From assembly GCA_026225945.1 (NCBI GenBank), contig JAMJFZ010001133.1, forward strand, positions 4,732,501 through 4,796,500: a stretch of 64,000 bases of DNA. Direction: 5' to 3'. Positions within the stretch are counted from its first letter, which is position 1. Every line of letters begins with the position of its first letter. This document shows positions 37,086-48,175 of the stretch, piece by piece. Source of the stretch: Cricetomys ansorgei (lineage: Eukaryota > Chordata > Mammalia > Rodentia > Nesomyidae). The translations under genes were made by a program, and so were the position numbers. The notes beneath the pieces were generated by a model that did no database searches, had not been told where the DNA came from, and worked only from the letters and a program-made list of their open reading frames with translations.

Positions 37086-39139
37086 TTGCTTTCACAACCA
37101 TAATACAAAACGTAGGCAGTGAATGTTCTTACTTCTAAGTATGGCTTTATCCATACAAACTGTTTCAGAATGATTTACTGTAAATCAGTTTACCAAAACC
37201 AAACAAGAACAGTGACAAAGCAAGGAAGCCTTCTTTCTGCCGTATCTTCCAGAGAATCTTAAGGTTCGTGTGGCTTTCACAATTTACTGGTATTAGTAAC
37301 CTGGCTATCAAAGAGTAATGTTTAAAGTACTTTATCTGAAAATTAAATATTTCTTTCTTTAAAAACATTTTTTCAGGTATATAGCCCACTGATTTGAGAA
37401 GGTATATGTGCTTAGGTAACTAATAAGCAATTTGTTATGTTAGAAAATTATTCAAAATATTTTTATTCCTCTGCTATACTTAGGTGGAATTATTATACTT
37501 TCTATTTATTTGTATTGGAAACTTATTGTAAATTAATCTGTAGATTTCAGAAGAAAGCATGATTATCTAGAAATATTTTCTAAAATAAATTGACCCCATT
37601 TGATGGAAAAACAGTTCAGTGAGCATGTGAATTCATTCAAATTAACTCTTCTTTGAAGGATTCTTAAAATGTAAAAGTCATAGTAGACATTCTGATTAAA
37701 ATCCTGTGCAGTCATGTTGTCAGCTGTTTATTGTATCATACATCTTAATACTCAGATATAATGTAATCTTTTCTATTCTTAGTGTTGTACAAATGTTAAT
37801 TGTTTCATTAGTTTAATAACATAACATGAAATGTCTTCATGATTGAATGGTGCTATAAACCATGGTATGTGCCTATCTCTCTAATCAGGACAAATAAAAA
37901 GTTATGTGTTACTGTGTTTGCAATAGTTGCCATTTTAAAATGCATCTGGTACCTTTACCTCTTCCAAAACTTCATGGGAAATGAAAATTATTATTAATAT
38001 CACACAACATTAAATTTTAAAACATGCCTGATAAGAAAAATCATATTTTAAACCCCCTGTAGAAAACCCATTATTTCAACTATTTTTAAACTGAAATACA
38101 AATGATAGCATTTTGTTGTTAAAGTAAATGTGAGTTAATAATAAAATTAAAAAGCTATTTATGTATTAAATATATTACGCTTTATACTAAGCATGACTCA
38201 CAGTTACAACATCAGTCTTATAAAATGCAACATCAAGCAAACTGCAATTTCTGTATTGAATCCAGTCTGAACATTTAATGAAGGATAGAAAAGAGAGCCG
38301 GTAGTCAGGTATAGAATCGAATAAAGGCACTAAGGATAGAGAATTTTTTTTCTCACAGAGAATTGTAGGAAAGTCAAACTAAAATAAATTAATTAATTAA
38401 ATAAATCAGCTTATTTTTGAAGGAGAGGGCAGGACAGGGCGAGTGAGAAATGCGCTGGGATATATTTCATGGGAGGCAGTTGGGATCCTAGACAAGAAGT
38501 CATGGTGTGCTTGACAGTCTACACATAATTCAGTTCATCTGGGGAAGACTCTGCTCAACCAAGTCAAGAGAAGAAGCTAAAGAGATAATGGATTCAGTGA
38601 CACAGTCCACTGCATCCTGTAAGCATATTACGATTTTTTCCTACGAAGATGATGATACTTTTATATCGTGCTATATATGCTAAACTGAGAAATAACATGA
38701 AAATAACATAAAAACTCACAGAAGCTAAAATATAGGAACCAAGTAGGACATGCTGCAGTCCCCAGCGCCATTGAGTCTGTCATGAAAACAGAGTTCAAGG
38801 AACTCCCAAACTGTCTCCATATCCCACTTCCCATTTTCCTACTGACTACACCAAAGCCTTTCCTAAGAATCCATGCTATTTTACCATTAGTTTAATAGCT
38901 TTAAACTTAGTGGAATTTTCATTGTTTTCTCAATCTCAGGGAAATTTAAAAATATTCAGAGGATGTTAATATCAATTACGTATGGAAAAGCACAAAGATC
39001 CTATTAATAATTTAAGTGCTAATCAACTATGCTAAGAAAAGAGACATGTTGGCCATTTCTCTCTAGCAAACATGATACTAAAGGAACTCAAACAACATGA
39101 CCAAAACATGAAATGGTATTATAGACCCTGGTGTTAACG
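37086..39139. other. AT-rich stretch, nothing recognised
   Basis: About 2 kb without repeat or coding signatures. An 'attaatta' run lies at 38387-38400, and a GGGAGG-type purine patch lies at about 38420-38480. Confidence 0.45.
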
Positions 39140-40133
39140 TTAATGAATCCAGGGATTTGAGGTGGCAGTAGATTAGTGAGTAGTCTGTCATGGTTCCAGC
39201 AGCTGCCTGGCCACCCTCTGCCTTCCTCTCCCCAATCAAGATGCCTACAGGCCCTCTCATGTGTTCCTGGAACAGGAGATGCTGCTACATTCACACCTAG
39301 CCCAGTGAGGAGCACTATGAAAATTTGGAGTGATTGGAAAGATACAGGGGCAGTTACAGATCTACAGGTGGACTAGAAAGATGTTTTTGGCCCTCAGCAT
39401 AGGTGCATACCCAGGGCAGACTAAGGATGGGTTCTTGGACTGCCTTCAGACCACCATGGCCTCCCACTGCCTGTTGTGACAGTTCTATGCCTTCAGTGGC
39501 TACAACTGTCACCCTGATAGGTAGGGGAGAACATGTCCTGCAGGTACAAGGGTCTGGGAATGAGGGCAGAGTGGAATGTAGCAGTCTGAAGCTGATGACC
39601 CATGGGATTACCCTGCTCCTGAGAAAAGACAAGACAGCCCAGTTTAAGAGTATTGTGTCCCTTGGACTGAGTATGCACAAGGGAGACCTGTCCTCTGGGG
39701 ACCAGCAGAGCCTCCTGGCCTCTTTGCTATCCACCAGGACAATTCTGTCACTCCCATGGATGTGGCCATTACTGTATTGCTCTCCATGATAGGGCAGGGG
39801 AGAACATGGACTATGGTGCTACTCAAGGGCTGCTGGCCCAAAGGCCAAAGCAGCAGGACTGATGATGACAAGGGTGATAAGTAAGGGGTATATGTGCAAC
39901 AATCAAGTCCTAACCTTGGATACTCTGAAAAGCATTGGGATCACCCTGATCCTGAGCAACAATAAGATATCACAGTTAAAGAATATTCTATACTGAGGGC
40001 TGAGTCTCCTTCTTTTGAAAGGGATATTAGAAACTGCAAAATGCTCATGTGGACCAGGACAATTAGGGATCTGTGTGTATTGCTGTCACAATAAGAGTTT
40101 GTCTAGCTCCATATGACACTCATTCTGGTGGGA
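39140..40133. repeat. GC-richer block with imperfect tandem duplication of about 0.3 kb
   Basis: About 1 kb clearly less AT-rich than its surroundings, with many overlapping open frames on both strands. Internal words recur. 'gataggtaggggagaaca' at 39516 returns near 39788; 'gggattaccctgctcctg' at 39604 returns at 39937; 'accaggacaatt' at about 39733 returns at about 40053. The spacing is thus roughly 270-335 bp, with indels between units. I recognise neither a gene nor a repeat family. The 128- and 126-codon frames on opposite strands (39403-39789, 39354-39734) are better explained by composition than by coding. Confidence 0.6.
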
Positions 40134-40238
40134 TGTTTGGTGCCTGCATAAAGTTTGGGTGTCTGCCTGGAGTCTGGATGTCTATATGAAGTTTGGGTGC
40201 CTATGTGACATTTGGGTACCTTTGAGATGTCCAGGTAC
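40134..40238. repeat. Minisatellite of 17-21 bp units
   Basis: Five to six imperfect units of the type 'gtttgggtgcctatgtga', with starts near 40134, 40153, 40174, 40191, 40210 and 40227. It lies between the GC-richer block and the GA-rich element copy 2. Confidence 0.8.
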
Positions 40239-40289
40239 TGGAGGATCAGCCAAATCCCTGCAGGAGAGCCAGAGACATGCCAGATGACC

Positions 40290-41190
40290 CGGTGCTCTAG
40301 GGTAGAAATAATTTTGTTACATACCTTTAATCTCAGTATTCAGAAAGCAGTGGTAGCACACATTTTTAATCCCAGTATTCAGAAGGCAGAGGTGATACAT
40401 ACCATTAATCTGAGCACTTGGGAGACAAGAAGCAGAGCTCAGAAGGAGTCAATTTTATTCAGAAAGTGACCTCTGAGATAAGTTAGAGTGAAAGGCAGGC
40501 AAAGTGATGAATCAGAGGAAGAATTAGCAGAGTGAAGACATGCTCAACTTTCATGATATAAAAGCAGACACTCAGCTCAGAAAGACAGTGGATAAGAGGC
40601 AGTGAGAGGACAAAACAGAGACAATAAAGCTGTCTGACTGAGGATAAGGCAGAGAAGGAGAGAGGATGACTGAGGTAGTATGGAAAAGTGAGAGTTCAGA
40701 GACAGACAAGACAAAGAGGCAAAGAGAGGAGTCTGAGGCAGAACACAAGGCCAGTTTGGCATAAGTCAGTATTAGACAGGAAGAGTGAGTCAGTTTGAAG
40801 CCTAACAGAGCATTTCAATTAGAGAAGTTGTGGGAATCAGGGAGTGTCTGCCAAAGTCAGAAGAGTTTTGTCAGAAACAGCCAGCTGGCTCAGAAGGCCA
40901 GTTTGAACCAGTCAGCTTGGAGCCAGAACAGAGAGTGAGTTAATTTGAACCTGAAGAGTCAGTTAAGTTCAGTACAGCTCTGAGTTCAGTAGGAGCTGGT
41001 CAGAGTGGTTCAGCCAGCAGTAAGCCTTGAAAGCTTAAACATTCTAGATTGTATAGAGGCTGAGGGTAAATCTTTCCAGTTCTATGTTTGAGATTAGATT
41101 CTTATGTAGGCCAAAACCCTCCAGGGATCCAGGACTAGAACTGGAGATTTAATTAGCCAAAGAATAAATGGCTTTTCCCCAAACCCTTGG
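40290..41190 (+). repeat. GA-rich interspersed element, copy 2
   Basis: Three B1-like monomers open the element ('ctttaatctcagtattcag', 'tttaatcccagtattcag', 'attaatctgagcacttgg'). The purine-rich body follows ('ggagtctgaggcagaac', 'cagccagctggctcag', 'agttcagtacagctctg') and then an 'aagaataaatgg' end. It has the same order as copy 1 with many substitutions and small indels. I cannot name the family. Confidence 0.75.
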
Positions 41191-41199
41191 TTTCACTGG

Positions 41200-42680
41200 T
41201 ATATTTTGGTGGAGGCCTTAGAAGCTATCAATTTCCATTAGCTCTTCAGCTTTTCCCATTCATGCTGGTGTTGTAGATAGCTTAATATTTTGTAGGTCTT
41301 ATGCATGTAGTCACAGAGAATGTGCATTCTGTATCAATGCTGTCCAGCAAATTCCATTTCACAGCCGATAGCCATCAATTCTGCCCCTGATGAACTTTAT
41401 GCCTGTTTACTATAATCACCCTGAGAATCAAGGGGATAGGGTATGATATAGAGCTCTCATTTAGAGCAAACCACTCCACAGTTTTTAGTCTCTACAGTAA
41501 AATAAGTGTTTCTTGATAATGATCAAGATACATGATAATCTTTGGTTTTAAAGATAAAAGAGAAACTTAGGGGGTAGTTTGTAATGATGACCATTTAGCA
41601 AAGCAAGAGGATTAGATTCTTACCTAGGGCTTATTAGCTATCCAAATGTGTGTTTTTTTTTTTTTTTATCCCAGGGAATGATGCTAATTACAGGTTGTGA
41701 AACTGGTTCCATAAGGCATTTCTACCCTGCACTTCTGACTTCCACCCAATTTAATCTTTCCTGTTCTATTATTGTCTTGACATTTCTCCCATAACATGTT
41801 CCCTTATTACTTTTCTCCCTTCTATGGACACTCCTTTCAAACACACATATCTAAACATTCAAGAATAATATCTACATATCAAGAGAACATTTGCTATTAT
41901 TCTTTCTGAGGCTGGGTTACCAAAATTAGAATGATTCTTTCTATTCCATTCATTTACCAGAAAGTTTCATTGTTTATATTTGTAAAATTTTAACAGCTTA
42001 ATAAATTTCTACTGTGTATATGTACCATATTTTCATCAGTTGGTGGGCATCTGTGGTGCTTCCATTCCTTGGCTCTTGTGAGTAGAGCCACAGATGAACA
42101 CTGATGGACAAATGTCTCTGAAGTAGGATATGGATTGCTTTAGGAAATTGCCCAGTAATGGTGGGACTGGATCTTATTATGTATCTACTTCAAGTTTTTT
42201 GCACATCTTCACTCACATTTCTTCACTGGCTGTACTAGTTTGTACTTTTATCAACTGTGACTAAGTTCCCCTTACCCATTACCTACACCAGAATATTGAT
42301 CTTTTTAAAAAACTATTCAAACTCTATTTAAGGTGAAATCTCACGTAGTTTTAATTTTCATCATTCTCTTTATAACTAAAAGGTGTTGAGTGCTTTTTTT
42401 TTTTAAATCCAAGGCATTTATATTTCCTCTTATTTGTCTTGTGTGTGTGCACTAGTTGTTTCTTTTGGTGAGCAGATAAATTTTAGTTTGAAAATTCCTA
42501 CTTGTTTATTTTTTCTTTTGTGGCATGAAATTTGCTGACCTATTAAAGAAAAAATTAAAAATCACTTAAGTTAAAACTCATTCCTAACTGACCTCAAAGT
42601 GTATTAGCTCTGTTTTCTTCTAGGAGTTTAATGGTTTCAATGCTACACTTAAGCTTTTAATCCATTCTAACAAACTTTTA
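41200..42680 (-). repeat. Old L1, 3' UTR plus ORF2 C-terminal end, antisense
   Basis: The left part (41215-41480) reads as antisense 3' UTR ('ttagctcttcagctttt', 'gtaggtcttatgcatg', 'catttcacagccgat'). From about 41990 rightwards it follows the antisense ORF2 C-terminal coding region ('gtatatgtaccatatttt', 'cttggctcttgtgagtag', 'tttagggaaattgcc'-like sequence, 'aaggtgaaatctcac'). Numerous stops and indels mean no active protein. A T run at 41652-41667 lies inside. Confidence 0.6.
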
Positions 42681-42689
42681 TAAAAGTTG

Positions 42690-42930
42690 TTAGATGGGAC
42701 TTGAGGGATGAATCAGTCGTTAAAAGTGCCGGTTCCTCTCTCAGGGGACCTGAGTTTGATTCCCAGCATCCAAATGGTGGCATACAACTGTAACTCCAAT
42801 TACAAGAGATTTGATGTCCTCTTCTTACTGTGTGTGGGCACCAGGTATGTAATGGATGCCAGTGACATTCATTCAGGCAAAGCATCAGTCACATAAAACA
42901 AATGAATATACTTTTAAAGATAAAAAAATA
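42690..42930 (+). repeat. B3/B2-family SINE
   Basis: 'cttgagggatgaatcag', 'aaaagtgccggttcctc', 'ggggacctgagtttgattc', 'ccagcatccaaatggtgg', 'aactgtaactccaatta' and 'gatgtcctcttcttact', then an A-rich tail. It sits at the edge of the antisense L1. Confidence 0.9.
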
Positions 42931-45458
42931 ATTATCGCAGAACAATCTCATTTCATTCATTTTTCAGTTAGATCTAGTATTTTTCTTATATAAAATATAC
43001 TTAAGTACTTATATACGTACATTGCTACTTTAACTGGATAATTCTTCCAATCTTTAATTTACCTCCATATATCAGATATGAGGTTATTCTTTATTTTCTA
43101 CTCATACAGATGACTTTTAATACTTCAGTTATTCAAATATGAGAGAAAAGGATTCTCATTTGTTCAAGATTATTTTCTTTCTTTTCATGTTGTTTTTCTC
43201 CCTTTGTTTTTTAATCATCTGGCATGTTCCTTCTCTTTTTGTGTCAATCTTTTTCTGTGCATGTATCAAGGGAACTAATTGTCACTCTTTATCACAAATA
43301 AAAATCATGGGAAATAAAATGGTCAACACTTGGAGTTCATTACAGACCTAGTGATCTTCCTTGGGGAAAGATTTTAGAGTTCTAAAGTCACTTGCTAGGC
43401 ATGAATCTGGGATCTACCTTTATGCCTACATGTTGGAGAACTCACAGTGCCTACCTCTTATTCTTTAGGTTTAAAACCAGCACAGTGGCTGACAATGCAA
43501 ATGGAGACAAAAGTGTCCACGTCCATATTGAAAACATTAACTTAAAAACAAAATTCTAAGAAGTGAAATCTTTAATCTTATTAATGACATTCATAATTTT
43601 ATTTTACTTTTTAAATCTTAATTTTGATTTACAAAATTTTAAATGATTTATAGAAATAGAATGCATATGTATTGAACATGTTGAACATGCTAGTGAAAAA
43701 TGCAAAGAGTCCTGTCACTATATATGATTTTAAACATTTATGTTCAACAAATTCTCTCATGCATTAGATATATTAGTAGAAATAAATTCTTATATTTGTA
43801 AATTTATAAATGTATAAAAAAGTTTTAAGAATAAGGATAGATATTTTTAGTTCCTTTGTAATATAAATTAAAAATTGTTTAAAAATAACTAACTGATTTC
43901 TCATCAAAAGCCTTTACTCTATTTTCCTATAATGATGAATTTAGTTTCTCTAATGGAAAATTTTAAGTTAACTTTCTTTCAGATATTGGAGTGAGACAAG
44001 ACAAGCTTGGCCAACAAAGCAAGCAGATTCTGGTCCAAACCAATCACAGTGAAATGAATTTTAATTCAGCATCAACTACCACATAAATCAAATATGCAAG
44101 TTAAATTTATAGTCAGCATTTGCAGTTTTGTATTTTATTCTTCTTAAGTACAAGGTAGTCTGTTCACATTGTTAAGGATTCTTGTTTGCGAAGAGTCCTG
44201 AAATCATTTAGATCATCCGACTTCAAAATAATTAGAATATAAATCTGATGACCTAAAGTTTACTCCTATTAAAATCTTTTACTTACAAAGCACACAATTA
44301 AAATACCATTAATGAAATAAACATGACAGTCAATGAGCAAACTAGATACTGTCCACTAAATGTTGCTGTATATTTGAACGTATTCTCAAATATTTAAAAC
44401 TACATGCACTACTATGCAATAAGAAGAACTGTGAGCAGCTGCCTATCCAGCAATCTGAGCCACTGCCAGAAGGTCACTTTCTTTAGCTGTTGGAACCGGC
44501 TTCTTAGGTGTGGTCTCTGGTATGCAGAAAGCATGCTAGTTTAAAGCATTAGCAATTGGTCCTTGAATGGAGCATTTCCCATTCTAATGATGACTCTGCC
44601 CACTGATATTTGTGTAATAATGCTACTGAAGGAACATTAAGGGGTCCTCTCTCAGTCTAAGCACCAGTTAAGATAAATCTTGCCAAGGAACCTGACTGGT
44701 TTGTTTGCAAGGAGAAGTTGGGGTTTGGTGTGCTGTATGAGTTTTACTCATTATGCATTAACAATCAATGGACAGTATTTTCCTTCAATAAAATGCCTAG
44801 ACGTCATGTGCTTTGAGTCAGTACCAGGAGAAGCAGGTCAGTTCTATAAGAGGATGAGGTTGGTCAGTCAGTCATGTGAGATGAGATCCTCTGCTTTAGC
44901 TGTCCAGGTTTTCCACCTCTGAAAGTTGTCTTTGCTCTTTATTGAAACCCGTCATTGATATTAATATTACCTTTACAACTAAATACATATATGAAAGAGA
45001 ATTCTTATTCAGAACATGTAATATTCTTCATTTAATAACTAAAAAGTGTGCAATATACATGAGGTAGTCTCTCAAGGACAGAGGTCACTTTAGTTTTAAT
45101 TACTTTTAAAGTAATTGATTTTAAACTACTTATAAAGTTTTATTCCAGTGTAATCACAATATATAGTGAAGATATAATTTTACTAATAATACATGAGAAA
45201 ATGGATACAAAGCAAAATATAGTAGAACCAGCTACTTACTACCTGAGGGGCAAGCTGGGATGGAAAACTTTCTTAGGTTCCTCTGAGATGAGTTTGGCGG
45301 ATGTGCTTTGATTTCCCATGTAATCCTTCAACTCCTATCACTGTCTGCAGTATCTCTGTGGGACCCTTCAGATATCAGTTGTACAACCCTGTACTTGGAG
45401 ACAGAAGCATTGCATTCTTTTGTATGTGTTGATGTGTTTGTTAATGCAGATTCACCAG
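42931..45458. other. No recognised feature
   Basis: About 2.5 kb without a confident repeat. The interval 44400-44930 is less AT-rich and free of repeat words. Its 80-codon plus frame (44680-44922) has no recognisable domain. Confidence 0.4.
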
Positions 45459-46114
45459 ATATAGACATTGATTTAGGGCAAAGAACAGTTTATTGTTTTG
45501 TCTAATCAAATCACCTGTTCTTCTAGGGAGCCTTGGAGTCCCAGGGCATTTTGGCCTCTTTTCAATCTAGTCTTAATCCTTGAATTAGCACAATCTAGAA
45601 TATTTAACCCTGCTAGCTGGAACCTGGAAAGTTCTTTTGAGACCTACTGAGATTAAGTCACTCTGACTAGCTCCTTCTGAATTCTTACTCTTCTGGTTCA
45701 ACTCACTATCTTCTGTCAAGCTCTGCTGAGTCTCTGTCTCTCTCTGAGTTTTCACTGCTCCATCCTGTCTCTGTAAATGACTGCTTCAACTGCCTGCTCT
45801 GTGACTCACTCCAACCTCAGCATCTATAACTCCTTTTTTACTGACTCTGTTCTAACTCTTCAACTTACTCTGTTAATTGCTCCTCTGTAACTCTTCAGTC
45901 TGCTTCTCAACTGACTCTTCAACTGACTCTTCTTACTGACTCTGTTCTCTCCTTTACTGAGCTGAGAGCCCACCTTTTCTCATGAGAGTTGGACATGTCT
46001 TTACTCTGTTAACTCTTTCTCTGATTAGTCACTTTGTCTGCCATTTACTCTGACTCATCACAGAAGACACTTCCTGTGATACTAACTCCTTCTGAGTTCT
46101 GCTTCCTGGGTCTG

Positions 46115-46118
46115 CTTC
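46115..46118. repeat. Target site duplication, left
   Basis: CTTC immediately outside the LTR's TG end. It matches CTTC at 46684-46687. Confidence 0.8.
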
Positions 46119-46222
46119 TGTTGGACTTCAGGGATCCAAACTGGGACTTCCAGGGTCCAAACCGGAACGCCACATCCCCACAGAGACTCACAGACGGGAT
46201 ATTGATGCAAATAGCAAGAGGA

Positions 46223-46228
46223 TTTATT
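46223..46228 (-). promoter_or_regulatory. LTR poly(A) signal AATAAA
   Basis: Minus-strand AATAAA about 155 bp downstream of the TATA-like box, at the usual place near the R/U5 part of a gammaretroviral LTR. Confidence 0.75.
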
Positions 46229-46380
46229 CCAGTGCACTGGGACCCTTCTAACACGCAGGATAGAAGCGGCCCCAAGGAGCAAATGGTGAAGCTTTTTGAG
46301 GCATTACTGGCGCGCGTCCGGGTCCCGCCTATCCCACGCAGGAGATGAGCATGGTGGGCCCGGATCCCTTCCCTCCCAGC

Positions 46381-46390
46381 CCTTTTATCG
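46381..46390 (-). promoter_or_regulatory. LTR TATA-like box with upstream CCAAT boxes
   Basis: Minus-strand 'cgataaaagg', preceded on that strand by CCAAT at 46433-46437 and at 46462-46466. This is the expected U3 promoter order. Any transcription would run leftwards through the antisense GA element. Confidence 0.65.
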
Positions 46391-46683
46391 GGTTAGGGCA
46401 AAGGGGTCTGGGGATGGGGGCTCATGCAGCTGATTGGCTTCGAGCTCTCTATGTTAGACTAATTGGTCAGGAGTTTCGCGAGCGCGGGATGGGGGGGGCG
46501 TGGTCAACCTGTGCCCTTGGACTAGCCCTTTGGGACAGGGTGGTTCCTGGTATGCTGGGGAAGGAAGAATCCTGCTGATAAGCTTAATGGTCATTTCCCT
46601 GTGGGTGGGGAGGAGACTGAAGAGTACTGTTAATGGCCTTACTTGGGAAGGCATTTCCCCCTATATGTGCTTAAACCCTTTCA

Positions 46684-46687
46684 CTTC
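46684..46687. repeat. Target site duplication, right
   Basis: CTTC immediately outside the LTR's CA end. In the related GA-element copy at 47391-47400 the uninterrupted equivalent reads 'tggaagcaga', with a single GAAG. This confirms insertion with duplication. Confidence 0.8.
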
Positions 46688-46755
46688 CACTGTTTTTTTC
46701 CTAGGGATTAAAGGTGTGGACCACAACTGATTTCTGAATACTGGGACTAAAGTTA

Positions 46756-47235
46756 TGTCTACATTGCATTCAGTCCAGACCACACAGGCGTCTGAATGTA
46801 ACCCCTGGAATGTAGACCTTAGCTTTCACACAGGGCAACTCCTCTATATCTTTTACATGAAATTTTGTTAACAGTGTAGATAGCATGCTAAGAGTTCTCA
46901 TCAAAATAGCATTACGGTAACAGAAACAAAATTTGACACAGGAAATTAAATATGGTGAAATCATAACAGCAGAGGACAATTCAGAAGACAGAAATTTTAA
47001 TTTTTAAAATGTGACACTGTTAAAGGATTTAAATGGAATATTGTTTTGTATTCCCAATAAGATTAAAATTGGTATTTCAGAAAACTGGATCAACTTTGGT
47101 TAAGACTGAAAAAAATAATGAAAATTTTGGGATAAGTAAATATATATAAATGGATGGAAGATCTGTCAGGTTCATTGATTATGATACTGTATAGAGGAAT
47201 ATTTAGGTAAAGAATAATAATGAAATTAAGAATTT
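46756..47235. other. Spacer between the two head-to-head GA-rich elements
   Basis: AT-rich unassigned DNA separating the two opposed 5' ends. The minus-strand frame at 46770-46979 has no recognisable motif. Confidence 0.5.
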
Positions 47236-48175
47236 TAAGCCAGGTGAGGTGTGGTGCATAGAAAATATTTAATCTTTTAATCTCAGTATAGTTGGGTTAG
47301 GGTAGAAAGAATGTTGATACAGATCTTTAATCTCAATATTCAGAAGACAGTAGTAGCACCACCTTTAATCCCTAAGACAGAAACAAAGTATGGAAGCAGA
47401 CAAAGGAGGCAGAACTCAGAAGAAGTCAGTGTCTGATTGGAAGTGATGTCTGAGATAAGTCAGAGTGAAGGGCAGGCAAAATGACTAATCAGAGGAAGTT
47501 AACATAGTGAGTCAGAATAGGCACACACCCAAATTTCACTGAGGGAAAGTTTGACTCTCAGTTCAGAGTAGAGAGTAAGTGAAAGAGACAGTTCTAGCAG
47601 GAAGTTATAGAGGCAGTATGAAATAGTCAGTTACAGTAGGCAGTATGAGGCTAGCAGTTTCACTAGAGAGAGAAAGAGGCTGACTAAGGCCATATGGAGC
47701 AATGAAAACTCAGTGAGGGACACAGAGGCAGCTTGACAGAAGTTGGTATCAGATGAGAAGAGTGATTCAGTTTGCAATCATGCAGAGCAGTTCAAAGAGA
47801 GAAGTCAGAGATTCAGCCAAAATCTCAGAGTCAGAAGAGTATGGTCAGAAACAGTAAGCCAGCTCAGAAAGTCACTTTGAACCAGAGAGCGTGGAGAAGA
47901 GTTTGAGCTAGAATAAGAGTGGGTTGTACTAGATAAGTCAGAATTCAGAAGGAGCTAGTGAGAGTAGCCCAATCAGCAGTTAAGTCTCTAAGGTTGACTA
48001 GATTGCATGGAGGTTTAAAATTTCTAGATTGTAGGGAGACTGAGGTCGAAGCCTTCCAGTTCTAGGCTTAAGAGTAGATTGTACAGAGGCTGAAATGTTC
48101 TAGTGCTCCAGGTTATAACAGATGATTTAATTAGACAAAAGACTAAAAGGCCTTTGTATTGCATCAACATCTACA
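47236..48175 (+). repeat. GA-rich interspersed element, copy 3
   Basis: A B1-like start ('aagccaggtgaggtgtgg', 'ctttaatctcaatattcag') leads to the purine body ('ggcagaactcagaagaag', 'agtgatgtctgagataag', 'cagagtcagaagagtat') and the end 'gatttaattagacaaaag'. It also carries an extra patch with 'gaggcagtatgaaatag' and 'gtaggcagtatgagg', a small internal duplication. It holds the uninterrupted version of the site where the neighbouring antisense copy received its LTR. Confidence 0.75.

Larger units (their letters stand above)
46119..46683 (-). mobile_element. Solo LTR, gammaretrovirus-like (ERV1 class)
   Basis: A 565-bp segment runs from TGAAAGGG to GTCCAACA on the minus strand. It is flanked by a 4-bp direct repeat (CTTC on the plus strand, 46115-46118 and 46684-46687), the duplication size typical of gammaretroviruses. 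Inside, in order on the minus strand, are two CCAAT boxes, a TATA-like 'gataaaagg', a very CpG-rich stretch, an AATAAA signal and then 'ctcttgctatttgcatc', a word typical of gammaretroviral R/U5 sequences. No gag, pol or env is present, so it is a solo LTR left by recombination. I count 19 CpGs by eye, which suggests a fairly recent insertion. Confidence 0.85.
45459..46755 (-). repeat. GA-rich interspersed element, antisense copy, split by an LTR
   Basis: Read on the minus strand, a B1-like start ('actttagtcccagtattc', 'cacacctttaatccc') is interrupted by the LTR at 46119-46683. It then continues as the purine body ('agcagaactcagaagga', 'agtgactaatcagag', 'gtgaaaactcagagag') and ends with 'aacaataaactg' near 45490. 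It is thus the same element as those at 24615, 40290 and 47236. The plus-strand pyrimidine words 'actgactctgttc' and 'ctcttcaactgactc' at 45830-45950 are locally tandem. It shares the 'tgaaaactcag' word with the 47236 copy, which suggests these two are close relatives. Confidence 0.75.

Noticed and set aside
39354..39789. Long opposed frames of 126 and 128 codons in the GC-richer block
   Set aside because: Both strands and several frames are open at once, as expected from the composition. No domain, splice or conserved motif was recognised.
46034..46730. Cluster of overlapping frames on both strands
   Set aside because: They fall in the solo LTR and its flanks, where high GC reduces stop codons. 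No retroviral protein-coding sequence is present.
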